A DNA stretch of 64,000 nt from contig NC_080578.1 of assembly GCF_029962835.1 (NCBI RefSeq), positions 51,329,001 to 51,393,000 of the forward strand, written 5' to 3'. Source of the DNA: Magnolia sinica. Lineage: Eukaryota; Streptophyta; Magnoliopsida; Magnoliales; Magnoliaceae. Positions 1 to 10,289 of the stretch are shown here, one piece after another. Position numbers and translations under genes: made by a program. Numbering within the stretch: the stretch's first letter is position 1; each line of letters begins with the position of its first letter. Below the pieces are notes generated by a model, which was not told where the DNA came from, ran no database searches, and saw nothing but the letters and a program-made list of their open reading frames with translations.

Positions 1-771
1 AATTATGATAATAGTTATGTGTAATTCAAAATGAGAGAAAGACTCAATTTATAGGCAAAGAAGTTAGAACTTCGGTTAGACCGAGATAGGCTTTGATTAG
101 CCCAAGTTCACCAGATTCAGTTCAACAGATTTCAAATTGCGCAAGATAAGAATTATCCAAAATTTGATAGGGTCAAGGTCAAGTTCAGCTGGCCGAACAT
201 CATAATTCAACTGGCTAAATTTTCCCTTTAGCTGGCCGAATTCTCACGAATTCCAAAAGTTGGTGTTACTAGAATTTTAGACGAACTTTCTCAGGTTGGG
301 CTAGCCTAGCTAAAACTTGGGCTAGCCAAATTTTTAAGAAAAGTTGTTATTTGCTCAGGCTTGATGTTAGGTTGGCCGAGGAAGTTTAGGATGGCCGAAC
401 CAACAGTCTGGCTGGCCGAATTCCAGGCAAAAAATCAAGATAAAATAGTTTTGAAAGCGCCTAGTCCTAAGGTCTTTCTGGGGTTTATACCACCAAAGAT
501 ATATCAAATATTTGAGTCACTTTAGCTTGAACTTTGTCTTGGACTATGTCTTGAATTTTATCTTGAACGTTATCTTGGACTTTGTCTTGAATTTTGTCTT
601 GAACTTTGTCTTGAATTCAGGCGACGATTTTGTGATGATTTCTTTAAGAAGTTGTGCCGATCTTTTCCTGAACAAAAGTCGATCTTGAGTTGATCTTTAG
701 GTTCTACCTTGAAGTACTTTTGTCTCATAAAATTTGACAATCTATGTGTGCTCACCATCATAACACTTACA
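1..771 (-). repeat. SIRE-type Copia LTR (family 2), partial
   Basis: This LTR fragment is cut by the window start and is oriented on the minus strand. It is closely similar to 2,765-3,502 (same order of blocks, same end ...AGTTACA/ACTTACA). Between about 180 and 430 it holds some eight copies of a short near-palindrome of the form GGCTGGCCGAA or GGCTAGCCAAA. These lie immediately upstream, in minus-strand reading, of a TATA-like block (rc of ATTTATAGG at about 48-56). The right end at 771 abuts Athila gag directly, so an element mostly left of the window inserted into that gag. Family assignment rests on similarity to the fuller copy that follows. Confidence 0.7.
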
Positions 772-1716
772 AACCTCAATGGTCTCATTGGGTTTAACCA
801 TCTCTACTTTCTTCAATTCCATGGCCTCGATTTTTCTTGTGAGGTTAGCCACTCTAGCACTCATGTCATCCTTATCCCTTAAAGTGTAAATCCCTTTTTT
901 CTCTATAGAATGAGTTGGCCTAGAAGTTGTGACTTTTGAGGAGGTATCCCATGATTGCACATTTTCAGCAAACATATTAAAATAATTTGACACATCATCG
1001 GTTACCTTATTCATGAACTCCCCATTACACATCATCTCTACGAATTGGTGCATGAGCGTAGTCAGTCCATCATAAAAATAAGCTTATAACCTGCTAAATT
1101 TCGTAGCCATGATGTGGGCAAGAGTTTAGAAGATCCTTTAATCTTTCCCAGCATTGGAAGAAGGTCTCATCCTCTTTCTGGAAATAAATCATGATCGCCC
1201 TCCTCAGGGTATTGGTCTTATGAATAGGGAAGAACTTTTTAAGGAACTCCCATACCATCTCAGCCATGTCCCTATTGATCTTGGTCTCAAAGAGTGGAGC
1301 CAAGACTTGGTGTTCTCCTTTAAAGAGAAAGAAAACAATTAAAGTCTCATTGTATTATTAGACTTGTTTTGGAAGTGCAAAGTTACTATTATCTCATTAA
1401 ACTCTTTAGGATGTAAATATGGACTCTCAGAATCGAGTTTATGAAACTTTGGCAGTAGTTGGATCACTCCTGACTTAAAATCCACATTTTCTACATCGAG
1501 TGGAAACACCATGCATGAAGGTGTACTCGTCCTCGCTGGTTGCAAGTAATCACGCATCCTTCTATGTGGAGGAACGTTATGTACTTCATTTTCATCTTGA
1601 TGTTTCTCAACAGGATGGTGCGGTTGATTAACAGCCATAACTTCTGTTAACTTAAAGGATCTCAAGGTATGTTTAATATGATGATAGTTGGCAAACGTTT
1701 GACTAATCCTCATTCA
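772..1716 (-). pseudogene. Athila-type Ty3/gypsy gag remnant
   Basis: This is the N-terminal and central part of an Athila-lineage Gag. Recognisable blocks in minus-strand order include RRMRDYLQPARTSTPSC near the start, a HGLD/HKLDSESPYLHPKEF block, EFLKKFFPIHKTNTLRRAIM, ETFFQCWERLKDLL..CPHHGYE, QFVEMMCNGEF, and a LTRKIEAMELKKVE block near the interrupted end. These are characteristic of plant Athila Gag (Retrotrans_gag family). The remnant is broken, with a few breaks, and bounded on both sides by Copia LTRs. It is a different Athila copy from the one at 50,647-51,660, because overlapping parts of gag are present in both. Confidence 0.85.
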
Positions 1717-3502
1717 CATAAGAGACGTAGAGTATTGTCACGGACCCACATTGACATGAAAAACTCTAATTCCCTAAGTCTAAAATAAAACCTACAGCAG
1801 AAGAAAAAGAAAACTATAGAGGAATATGAAAATGAGAAGAGTGTGAAGGGTAAAATGAAGAGCTAGCGATGTCTTAGAGGGGGGCTGAATCGGACAATAC
1901 CAAATAATCAAAATAAATGAAGAATATGTAAATATTATAAAAATCTCAATCGCTTTATTATTGAAACCTTGATTCAAAATAATTCGTAGGACAACCTTCA
2001 CCTAAAATATTAGGCAAGACAACATTATTTCACGAATGCCATTAAAATCAATCTTTCAAACTACCAGGAGAATATAAAAGGATTACAATATTCACCACAA
2101 GAATGAAATAATAAATAACATCCAATCACCAAAAATAATAGAGCATTCACCACACGACACAAGGAGTTATAGTGGTTCAGTGCGTAAAATAACCACGCCT
2201 ACTCCACTCCCAAAATTACTACCCTCTTAATTTTGGTGATCACTATAATATGGTTTTCATAAGGTCACCTTAACAACCTGATAAAGTTCCTTGTGATTTT
2301 CACGGACTATCATAATAAAAACCCTTTTGTGATTTTCATGGGCTATCGCAAATAGAAATTAACCCCACTTAGATTTTTATAGGTTATCTCAAATAAAACA
2401 TCACTGAGATTTTCACAGGCTATCTCAGAAAAACCTAAAAAGAAATATAGTAAATATACTTATCTTCAAATGTAGATTCGAAGATGTGGCAGAAGCTTGT
2501 AGTATAAAAACTTCTTTCTTGAATGTAGATGGCGCAGTGTTCAATCAGACAGAAAGAGTTTAGGGTTTTCTAGATTTTGGAAATAGAAAACCCAAATACT
2601 ACTTGTTTCAATTCTTTTAGATCTCAAAGAAGAGTATAAATTACTCTCTTAAAATAAGACTTAATTGATTTTGTGAAAAAGGGAATTTAATAAGTTATAA
2701 ATTTAAATTTAAAAATACCACACAGATAAGTTTGATGAAGACTTAAGCTTCTCTCTCTTGCAGAATGATTATAGTAATTTTTCCTTTTCACTTAGAATGA
2801 GAGAAAAACTCAATTTATAAGCAAAGAGGTTAGAACTTCGGGTAGCCTAAGACTAGCTTTGGTTGGCCAGAGTCCACCGGATTCGGTCCAACGGCTCTTG
2901 GATTGCGCAGAATAAGATTTATCCAAAATTTGGCTAGCTTAAGGAAAAATTCGGCTAGCCGAACATCACAATTCGGCCAGTCGAATTCCCATAAATTTCA
3001 AAAGATTACATTGCTGGAATTTCATTCGAACTCTCTCAGGCTAGCCAATTTTCAAGCTTAGACTAGCTGAAGCAAAACTTAGGCTAGTCGAGTTTTCAAT
3101 AAAAGTTGTTATTTTGCTTGAGCTTGAAGTTAGGCTAGCTGAGAAAGTTTGGTTGGCTGAACCAAAAGTTAGGCTGGCCAAATTCCATAGCGAAAACACT
3201 TATAAAAATCTAAGATAGAATTTTTTAAAGTACCTAATCATAAGGTCTTTCTAGGGTTATACCACTTGTGTTTTAGCAAATACATGTGTCACCTTATCTT
3301 AAACTTTGACTTGACCTTGTTTCGAATACAAGCATCTATTTCTTTAAGTAGATGTGTCGATCTTGAATCGATCTTAAGCCAATCTTGAGCTGATCTCCAA
3401 GCATGTAGAGTTTTTGTGATTCCATAGTGATGATCTCATCTTTAAAGCTCTTGTCTTATGAAATTTAACAATCTATGTGTGCTTAACATAATAGAAGTTA
3501 CA
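1717..3502 (-). repeat. SIRE-type Copia LTR (family 2), probable 3' LTR
   Basis: The right end ...AGAAGTTACA at 3,502 is followed directly by ATCTCCCCTTTGTCAATTTC, the reverse complement of a polypurine tract. That marks this as the 3' LTR of a minus-strand element. The left boundary is uncertain (about 1,735-1,850). The landmark GTCTTAGAGGGGGG at about 1,865 corresponds to the CTAGAGGGGGG block that lies about 50 bases inside the LTRs of the other SIRE element here. The TATA-like block (about 2,812) and the CTAGCCGA motif cluster (2,840-3,190) match the copy at 1-771. No coding sequence is seen in it. Confidence 0.7.
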
Positions 3503-4255
3503 ATCTCCCCTTTGTCAATTTCGTGAAAAAATATACAACTTTACATAGTACTACATCCATTAAGAAGATCAACCATACACAACACATTTGTTAACAAGAG
3601 CAAGCAAATTCAAGATATAACAAACTTGAAGCTGCCTTATGTGAGCATCCTTGTAATCTCCAACTGTGCTCAACTGATGCTCCCCCTAAGAAATACAACA
3701 TATAGAAATCTAGCATTCCATTCTACTAACATCTTTATCTATAGCTTCAACCTGTTCATTCCATACTAGCATTCATTCCATAACATCTACTAACATACTA
3801 GCATGCATTCCATAATTTCTCCCCCTTTTCGTCACAACTTGACAAAGGAAGAACAAATGAGACGAGATTATGAAGCATAAAACGATATCAATAAGCAAGA
3901 ATATTAGTAAGAAGGAATATCAATAAGAAGGAATTGTAGGGAAAATAGAGTAACTAGTTAAATTACACTATTTAAAATAGTGTATAAATGTTATCAACAA
4001 GCTAATCATCCAAACTAACCAAAATATTCAAATATCCAAACAAGCCATCAAATTAGTTTAGTACAGAACCAACATAAGGAAGGAAATAAATAAATCAAGC
4101 TCAATCTGACCCAGAAGAAGATGATGTAGACATCGAAGGATCATTAAGCCGTAAATGTGATGGAAATACTTTTTCATGTACTTCATTGTAGACTGTTGGG
4201 TTTGGGCCAATGAAGCCTAAGATACATGCAGAGCCTTAACCTTCTCTTCTAGCGC
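3503..4255 (-). mobile_element. SIRE-type Copia internal 3' part with tail of extra ORF
   Basis: This internal sequence follows the polypurine tract of the LTR at 1,717-3,502. It is mostly AT-rich noncoding sequence with several 'TGCTCCCCCT' and 'CTCCCCCTTTTCG' blocks typical of the 3' end of SIRE-type elements. Near 4,100-4,250 the minus strand shows short reading segments that look like the end of the extra ORF seen in the other elements: a helical segment (EEKVKALH) and a Ser-rich ending (SMSTSSSSGSD). The piece is broken and its 5' parts are not in the window. Assignment of the ORF tail is tentative. Confidence 0.5.
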
Positions 4256-4416
4256 AGATGTTCACAACCCCAAGTGTAGGGTTGCGATGTAATATTAATC
4301 TCGATGAGACGACGGTTGAATCGACAACGACTAAACTTGTACATTTTCTAAAAGTATCTATAACTAGAAGTAGATGATGGGCAAAGGAAAGTAGTCCTTC
4401 CTCGTGACGGTATTCA
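4256..4416 (-). pseudogene. Athila remnant: RT stub and 3'-region-like sequence
   Basis: On the minus strand, 4,416 to about 4,372 reads TVTRKDYFPLPII, the segment that follows the DYRKL motif in Athila reverse transcriptase. It is the continuation, across the CACTA insertion, of the RT at 9,669-10,284. Left of it lies about 110 bp containing CCCCAAGTGTAGGGTTGCG, a sequence I associate with the 3' portion of Athila/Tat elements. The remnant is broken. Confidence 0.6.
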
Positions 4417-4429
4417 CACTACCAGAAAA

Positions 4430-4735
4430 AGGGCCAAAGGCTACAAATAAAAGCCATAGCCAAAGACCTATGGCTACGGTTATAGGCCGTAGCACGACTG
4501 TAGTCGTAGGTACAATAATCATAGGTCTTAAAGCTATAGCTACGGATCTAACCCATAGCCATAGAGATTATGGCTACGGATTAAATTTGTAGTGATACTT
4601 TCTGTAGCTTAAAAGTACATATAGCTACAGATTATATTTGTAGCTAAAACTAGAATGAGAGTCGTAACAATGGTCTGAAGTTGGTAATGGCTACGGTTTC
4701 CAGATCATGAGCTACGGTCAATAGCTGTAGCGAAT
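4430..4735. repeat. CACTA left subterminal repeats
   Basis: This is a dense run of short direct and inverted copies of GGCTACGG / CTATGGCTACGG / GTAGC units next to the left terminal repeat. Such subterminal arrays are the usual transposase-binding regions of CACTA elements. The array ends at an oligo-T run at 4,741. Confidence 0.8.
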
Positions 4736-5149
4736 GTCTATTTTTTTTTTATTTTTTTTTAAGAAATTATAATAATGGTATCTCTTACCATTGTAGTACA
4801 TGCCCTGATAGATCAACCCATCTAATAAGCTAATAAAGATAAAGACTTCATGGCTTACAAATCCATCTACCCATCTAAACTAATACATATAAAGAATAAT
4901 AGAATAAATACACCAAACTTAATTAATTACATGCATAATGAGAGAGTATTATACCTTACAAGATCCTACAAGGGCCATCATGTCTCTCACATATGGTTAC
5001 ACAATTATGTTGGAAGGGTAGAACGAATCCAAAAAAAAGGCAAAAAAATAAATAAAAAGAAATAAGAAGAAAATGTAAGGTAGAAACAAAGAAAAGTTCA
5101 TCTCTACTCCTTACAAATCATCCCTGGCCACATATGAGCAGAAAGAGCT

Positions 5150-5317
5150 CCATATAGTCGTTCTACTCCTTGCGAAGAATACCATAGAATGATGAAGGGT
5201 GCCTTGCAAAATTGAATGAGATTGTGTGTCTGTGACTTGCAATGCTATGCATTGTGATCAGATAGATCCCTGTGGTAGCTTCGCTTTTTCTCATCAAACT
5301 TTGCTAATTCATGGAAT
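5150..5317 (-). pseudogene. Captured SBP-box (SPL) exon fragment
   Basis: On the minus strand an acceptor-like TTATAG precedes A|TTC CAT, which then reads FHELAKFDEKKRS. This matches the second half of the SBP DNA-binding domain (consensus RFHxLSEFDExKRSCRRRLxxHN). SBP-box genes have an intron inside this Arg codon, just before FH, and the phase here agrees. The Cys of KRSC is Tyr, the following basic residues are altered, and a stop follows DHNA where RRRK is expected. Further along, IQF and, in another frame, SSSFYG resemble the segment after the domain in SPL2/SPL6/SPL10-type proteins. It is therefore a decayed copy of one exon, without the first zinc-finger half, carried by the CACTA element. 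The SPL subgroup is uncertain. Confidence 0.7.
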
Positions 5318-6326
5318 CTATAATGTAGTCAAATAACTACAATATCAACATCCTAGAAACAAATTAAAACAATTGCTAGCAACCGGTCAAAGGTTGAAAC
5401 CAGTGTTTTAAAACTCTTACCCTAATAAAGAATTTGAAGACCATAAAGAAAATTTAAGATCATTTATAAACGTAGAATAAACCCCTAAGGGCATGCACCA
5501 TGAGGGCCTATTTGGATGCCATTAAAAAAAAATTTGAATTCATCTCATTTTAGTTATTCCTAATTATGTATTAGGGATCTTCTTCTTTTTTAAACTTTTT
5601 TGCGTAGAATTAAAAGTCATCATGATAACCGACTATTTATGATCTCTGATGCACTACTAATCAGTTTCTCATTTAGAATTTGTTTCTAGAAAATAATTTC
5701 TTTAGCAACTTGTAAATTCCTAGTTGCCAAAAAACCCAAAATACAGATTTGTTACATCACATATGGATAAGGAAGAGAAGATTATAGTCAACTTATTTGG
5801 AAGTGTAAACAAACAGATGCATATGATTTCCACCGTGTGCTTGTAAGTAATCAAATTACATGCAAAATCATTCATGTTGATAGCTTCCAACATTCTTAAT
5901 ATGCAAAATCATTCATGTTGATAACTTCCAACATTCTTAATATGATCTCACATGAACATTACATGTATTTGGGGTTCTTTCAAAATGGGTCTGCTTCCAT
6001 GTGTGTAATGTGTTCATCCACCTGTAAGTTAGAGCCATAAATCTAGTAGTAGTGATTTCATACTTGTGTTTTTGTTGCAGCATTTGAATTCCCATAATTC
6101 TCTTCTTTTAGATTATTATTCTTGGAATTGATCAAGGGATGCAAATGCAAAAGAGAGATGTTCATGAGCCTTCTTGGTAAATAAGATTGACAGAGATTAC
6201 CTTTGTTGTTTTTCATTCCTTATTGTAAAATATCCTTCTTCATACCAAGTCTTTATGATCAACAAGAAAGTTCATGGGCTAAAGACATCAAGAAAGAGTT
6301 TCAGAAGCTATAAATGTCACGTCTTC
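5318..6326. other. CACTA interior, no recognisable gene
   Basis: This is AT-rich sequence without a convincing coding segment on either strand. It resembles intron or captured flanking DNA. A near-perfect short direct repeat (TGCAAAATCATTCATGTTGA, twice) lies around 5,861-5,921. Confidence 0.6.
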
Positions 6327-6482
6327 CTAAGTGCTTGAAGCTAGTGGGTCAGATGAAATGATGCTCCTGTCAGTAACATTGCCATTTTCCAACTTTGCTA
6401 GAGCAAGTGAGAGAGTAGTCTCAATTTTATCATCCTTGTCATCTAAATGGATTGTAGCCATAACAGAGAGCAGCTTCAGGGA
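6327..6482 (-). pseudogene. Captured host terminal exon, gene unrecognised
   Basis: The minus strand shows a T-rich tract and acceptor (TTTTTATTAG) followed by 51 uninterrupted codons and a TAG stop. The peptide begins [19 protein letters not shown] and ends SDPLASST. The first part (leucine-rich helix, acidic turn, then [11 protein letters not shown]) looks like a helical-repeat protein, but I do not recognise the family. The exon is phase 0 and could follow the exon at 7,606-7,725, which is also phase 0 and in the same orientation, about 1.1 kb upstream. Clean coding with a proper acceptor argues for capture from a host gene. The alternative is a chance ORF. Confidence 0.4.
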
Positions 6483-7605
6483 CTAATAAAAACAAAAGAT
6501 AAAGATAATTAAAGATCCTTACCATAGGAAGCGAGAATTCAAACATACATATATTGCATATGCTTTTCTCACTACAGGCAGTCTCAAAATTAAGCTCATG
6601 GGTTCTCCCCAGTAGCCTTTTGAAATGACTAATATACCATCATGTTATCTTACAATGCCAACATACCCTCATGTTTCTGCCTTCTTAATCTTACTCAAAG
6701 ACCAGACAGGTTTTTTTTTCTATAAATAGGCAGAACCTCTGATCACCAATACTATGTAAATAGGAATTGGGATTACAACAAATAGGGAAGAGGCTCAACT
6801 TTAGAAAGTTATTTTGTAGATATGATAAGTTGCTAAGTACTACAGAACGATCAATTTTCGTGATTGCTCAGATGTCTTCATTCCCAGTCAAAACTCTAGA
6901 CATTCAGTCAAAATCATGGGTAAACAATGTTGAGAATTTGCAAACATTTTAAATGGTTACTCCCATTGTATAAAATAGAAATAGCTCAGTCTATAAACAA
7001 TCAAATGAACTGCTACCTTTCCTTAATACAAATCAAGACCCTTGTGGCATCTTCTCTTCCTTAGGATCTTAATTCTTTGGTACAAAATAGAAACTACTGT
7101 GTACAAACATGAAAGTTGTAGAAGGAGAGAAACAAGGAGAGCTAATCAAATAAACATGACATAAATAGATATATAAGAAAAGTGGAAACATAAAAGAAAA
7201 GTTCATGAAGAAGAAACTTTTAGGAATGGATGATGGATAATATATATATATATATATACACACACCCTTCGTCCATGAACCCTTCACATAATGACCAAAG
7301 CCCAAATCCAAGGCATTTGATAGTAGCAACAGCAACAACAATAATAGAACAGTCAAAATCTTCGGCACTTCTGATAATATATCCCCTAATTCTTCTTCAA
7401 ATCTGCACCACCCTCAAAAGAACAAGTTTCGGGTTTTCTATATTTTCCCAAATCTAACGCAAACATTTTTAAAAATCTTCAAATATTTTTCAAAACCACT
7501 CAATATTTTTGGAGACAATTGGGTGTAATATCCAAATGGGTGGGTGTAATCACCAATTCTAATTTTAGAAAAGGAAATCAAGAAGAAGATAAAAATCATG
7601 ATTAC
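6483..7605. other. CACTA interior between captured exons
   Basis: No gene is supported here. The region is AT-rich, with a (TA)n tract at about 7,240-7,258, a run of ACAACA/GCAACA near 7,325, and a polypyrimidine-rich minus-strand context. It would correspond to an intron if the flanking exons belong to one captured gene. Confidence 0.5.
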
Positions 7606-7725
7606 CTGAAGAGAAGCTAGATTTCCTAAAAGACCCATGAATCGAAGTGTTGAGATCATCCTGATTTGCATTCTGGGTGTCTTAGAAACCAGCTTAGAAG
7701 CCCTCTGTATGAGTTCATCAAAGGC
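7606..7725 (-). pseudogene. Captured host internal exon, gene unrecognised
   Basis: The minus strand has a long CT-rich tract (7,727-7,810) ending GGCCCCAG, then 40 uninterrupted codons beginning AFDELIQRASKLVSK and ending FMGLLGNLASLQ, then a CAG|GTAATC donor. Both borders are phase 0 and the length is a multiple of three. The composition (amphipathic helices, basic and leucine-rich) suggests a HEAT/ARM-like helical protein, but the gene is not recognised. It lies in the same orientation as the exon at 6,327-6,482. A plus-strand ORF overlaps it but has low-complexity Arg/Glu repeats and is not credible. Confidence 0.4.
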
Positions 7726-7892
7726 CTGGGGCCGTAGAGAGAGAGAGAGGGTAGGCAGTGGAGTGAGCGAGAGGGTAGGCGGTGGAGCGAGAGAGAGGGA
7801 GAGAGATAGGGCACTAAATGGGCGTGGACGAATTGTTTTAAGTGCGGATGAATTTTTTAAGCGCGGTGATAAAGACGGACAGTCCTATGTCA

Positions 7893-8516
7893 GGGGCTCC
7901 GTGGGGCCCACCGTGATGCATGTGGTTCATCCGTTCCATCCATTCTTTAAAAACTTTTATTTCAGTGCAAGTACCCAAAAATGAGATAAATCGAAAGCCC
8001 AAGTCGACAACACCAGATATAAACGGTAAAGGTTAATTTCCGTTGTTTCATACGGTTCAAAGGAGATCAAAGCTACATGGCCCCAAAATGATATATTTAT
8101 CATATCTACACCATTCATCAATATGGGGAGATCATTTTAGATCTTGATCCCAAAAATGAGTAATTTCCAGGCCTCGAGTAGACCACACCACAACTAGCGG
8201 TGAGGACAATAATTCTCACCATTAAAACATTCATAGGGCCCACTGTAATGTTTACTTTCCATATAATCTGTTTATAAGGTCACAAAGACCTATATGAATA
8301 TTAAAAAAAATATATCATATTAATCCAAAATTTCTTTGACAGCCAAAAGGGTTTCAATGGCAGGTGTTCATCCTCCAATGCTTTTTACAGTGTGGTCCAC
8401 TTGATTTTTGGATCTGTCATATTTTTTAGCTTAAGCCTTACCACGGTCTCTCCAAGTGGACAGATGGTTTGGATATAACTCATACCTCATGATGGGACCC
8501 ACATAACTAGGTGACG
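7893..8516. mobile_element. Short inverted-end DNA element (GGGCCCACC type)
   Basis: The left end GTGGGGCCCACCGTGATGCA and the right end (reverse complement TGTGGGTCCCATCATGAGGT) form imperfect terminal inverted repeats of about 45 bp. The interior has further GGGCCCAC, TGTGGTCCAC and 'CAAAAATGAG' blocks in both orientations. It is non-coding and about 620 bp long. I recognise this as a MITE-like family common in early-diverging angiosperms, but the superfamily is not determined. Confidence 0.6.
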
Positions 8517-8543
8517 TTAATACGCCAGCCACTCAATGGTGTG

Positions 8544-9189
8544 TAGGGTTGAAAGTCGGGAGGGTTGGTGCTTAACCCTAACCCAACCCAAGGTTCCTAT
8601 ACCCCAACCCTAACCCAACCCAACCCAATCTCGGGTAGGGAATTCTCAAGCCAAGCCCAACCCAAGTGGGCTCGGTCGGGTTGGTCGGGTGTATACATGT
8701 TGATATTTTCATTATTACATTAGTTTATTATATTTCAATATAGGAGTTATTTTTTATATCTATGATTTTATTAATTATATATGTAACTATTCATGTAAAG
8801 AACTTCATTTTTTTTTTAAAGCTAAAATATCGGACAACTACTCATTTAAAAGTCATGTCGCATACCACGCAATTTATTTGGGAGAGAGAAATCCAGCATA
8901 TCTTGAGTCCGGGGAAATGACGTGGACAAATGAGACCCGACATCACTAGTGTGCCTTCGACACAAACGATCCACATTCAATTATAATTTATAAGTAACTT
9001 ATATATTGATCGGGTTCGGGTTGGGTCGGGCAACCGAAGACCTTAACTCGAGCCCAACCCAAGTTTTATTGAGTTGGAGTTTGTATAACCCAAGCTTGAG
9101 ATCGGACTCGATATATCCTGCCCGAGCACAACCTAATGTCGGGCCGGTCACGGGTCGGTCGGGTTGAACCCGCCCAACTTTTAACCCTA
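8544..9189. mobile_element. hAT-type non-autonomous element
   Basis: The ends TAGGGTTGAAAGTCGGGAGG and (reverse complement of the right end) TAGGGTTAAAAGTTGGGCGG form terminal inverted repeats of about 25 bp. An 8-bp duplication flanks it (ATGGTGTG at 8,536-8,543, GTGGTGTG at 9,190-9,197, 7 of 8 identical), which fits hAT. The 646-bp interior is non-coding and rich in CAACCC/GGGTTG near both ends. ORFs on its minus strand are by-products of these repeats. Confidence 0.8.
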
Positions 9190-9230
9190 GTGGTGTGTGG
9201 TACACCAGCCAATCCGCTTCCACTATTTGT

Positions 9231-9530
9231 TTGGATGGTCTGGGCCACCATGATGTATGTGGCTTATCCATGCTATCTATTCATTTTGGCAACTAGGTTT
9301 AGGCATGAAATAAAAAAGAGGTAGATCAAAGGCCCAAGTCAACCATGCCACTCCCAACAAACTTTCAATGATAAGCACATAATTTTTACTGTTTACTACT
9401 GTGTGGTCCAATTGAGGCTTTAATTACCTCCTTTATGGGCTTATGCCCTAAAAAGAGATATCAAGACATATGGATGACTTAAATAAAACACATTCATTAC
9501 GATGGGCCCCATAAAGACCCTTATAGGACC
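9231..9530. mobile_element. Second short inverted-end DNA element
   Basis: The left part GGGCCACCATGATGTATGTG and the right part CATTACGATGGGCCCCATA form imperfect inverted ends like those of the element at 7,893-8,516, with a shared interior block around AAAAAGAGGTAGATC. It is about 300 bp long, non-coding, and lies inside the CACTA transposon just before its right subterminal repeats. Confidence 0.5.
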
Positions 9531-9668
9531 ATCGATCTATAGTTGTGGGATAATGAGTAGTAGCTTTTAGCTATGGACTAAAGCTATAGCAATATAGCTT
9601 TAGATTAAAGTGGTAGCCACATATCCCTATAGTACGTAGCCTTTGATCATTTTTTTTTAGTAATGTCA

Positions 9669-10284
9669 ACTTCCTGTAGTCAATGTACATTCTTCAACCA
9701 GTAGTGACTCTAGTTGGCATGAGTTCATTGTCAGCATTGGATACGATAGTGATTCGGGACTTCTTAGGAACCACCTGAATTGGACTCACCCATTGACTAT
9801 CGGATATAGGGTATATGATACCAATATCTAATAACTTATGAACCTCGGCCTTAACCACTTCTTTCATGTTTAGATTTAATCAACGTTGTGGTTGTTGGGA
9901 GGTCTTCGTATTATCCTTAAGATGAATGCAATGAGTACAAATCACGGGATCAATTCCTTTGAGGTCTGCAATCGACCATCCAAGGGCCCCTTTATGCTCA
10001 ATGAGAGTGAAAATAAGCACACTCTCCTGTTCTTTCTCAAGGTGGGATGAAATCACCATCGGATATGTCTCATCTTGACCTAAGTAGACATATTAAAGAT
10101 CAACGGGCAAAGGTTTTAGGTCAAACTTTGGTACTTTGAGGCTAGATGGTAGAGGCACTACATCGGTTTAGGGAAATTTCTCAAATTGTGGCCTCCACCG
10201 GTTAACTTCAAGTATCGGTGCAATATCAAGCATTTTATCCATCTCCTTAATCGTGTCATCATCCAAATTAGGGGAGTGTGCCAA
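9669..10284 (-). pseudogene. Athila reverse transcriptase region, 5' part
   Basis: On the minus strand the order of blocks is the Athila pre-RT segment (FDLKPLPVDLKYVYLGQ), HLEKEQESVLIFTL, HKGALGWSIADLKGIDP, MKEVVKAEVHKLLDIGIIYP, SDSQWVSPIQVVPKKS and GWRMYIDYRKL. This is the start of Ty3/gypsy RT with Athila-specific wording. It belongs with the protease part at 39,797-40,734 (interrupted by the giant LTR) and with the stub at 4,372-4,416 (interrupted by the CACTA element). It is broken, with a few breaks. Confidence 0.88.
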
Positions 10285-10289
10285 GCACG

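Larger units (their letters stand above)
4417..9665. mobile_element. CACTA (En/Spm) transposon carrying host gene pieces
   Basis: The left end CACTACCAGAAAAAGGGCC and the right end ...TTTTTTTTAGTAATG form imperfect terminal inverted repeats of about 28 bp. Both continue inward with CAAAGGCTAC. A 3-bp target duplication TCA (4,414-4,416 and 9,666-9,668) flanks it, as expected for CACTA. Subterminal GCTACGG/CTATGGCTAC repeats fill 4,430-4,735, and related GCTATAGC/GTAGC units fill 9,555-9,650. I see no TNPA- or TNPD-like transposase, so it is probably non-autonomous. It is inserted in Athila RT between the DYRKL and TVTRKD blocks. Inside lie fragments of host exons (5,150-5,317, 6,327-6,482, 7,606-7,725, all minus), two short inverted-end elements and one hAT element. 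Confidence 0.88.

Noticed and set aside
3841-4110. A possible host gene in the AT-rich stretch left of the CACTA element.
   Set aside because: No open frame of useful length. The CTCCCCCTT blocks tie it to the 3' end of SIRE-type elements.
7069-7368. A hydrophobic ORF with a leucine run that looks like a signal peptide.
   Set aside because: It derives from GCAACA/ACAACA and TA simple repeats and has no support around it.
7637-7984. A plus-strand ORF of 115 residues beginning MNRSVEIILICILG.
   Set aside because: Its middle is Arg/Glu low complexity from the GA tract and it runs into the inverted-end element. The opposite strand has a better exon model.
8570-8620. Telomere-like CCCTAACCC words suggesting an interstitial telomere.
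   Set aside because: They are irregular, mixed with CAACCC, and lie next to the TIR of the hAT element, whose other end shows the inverted version.
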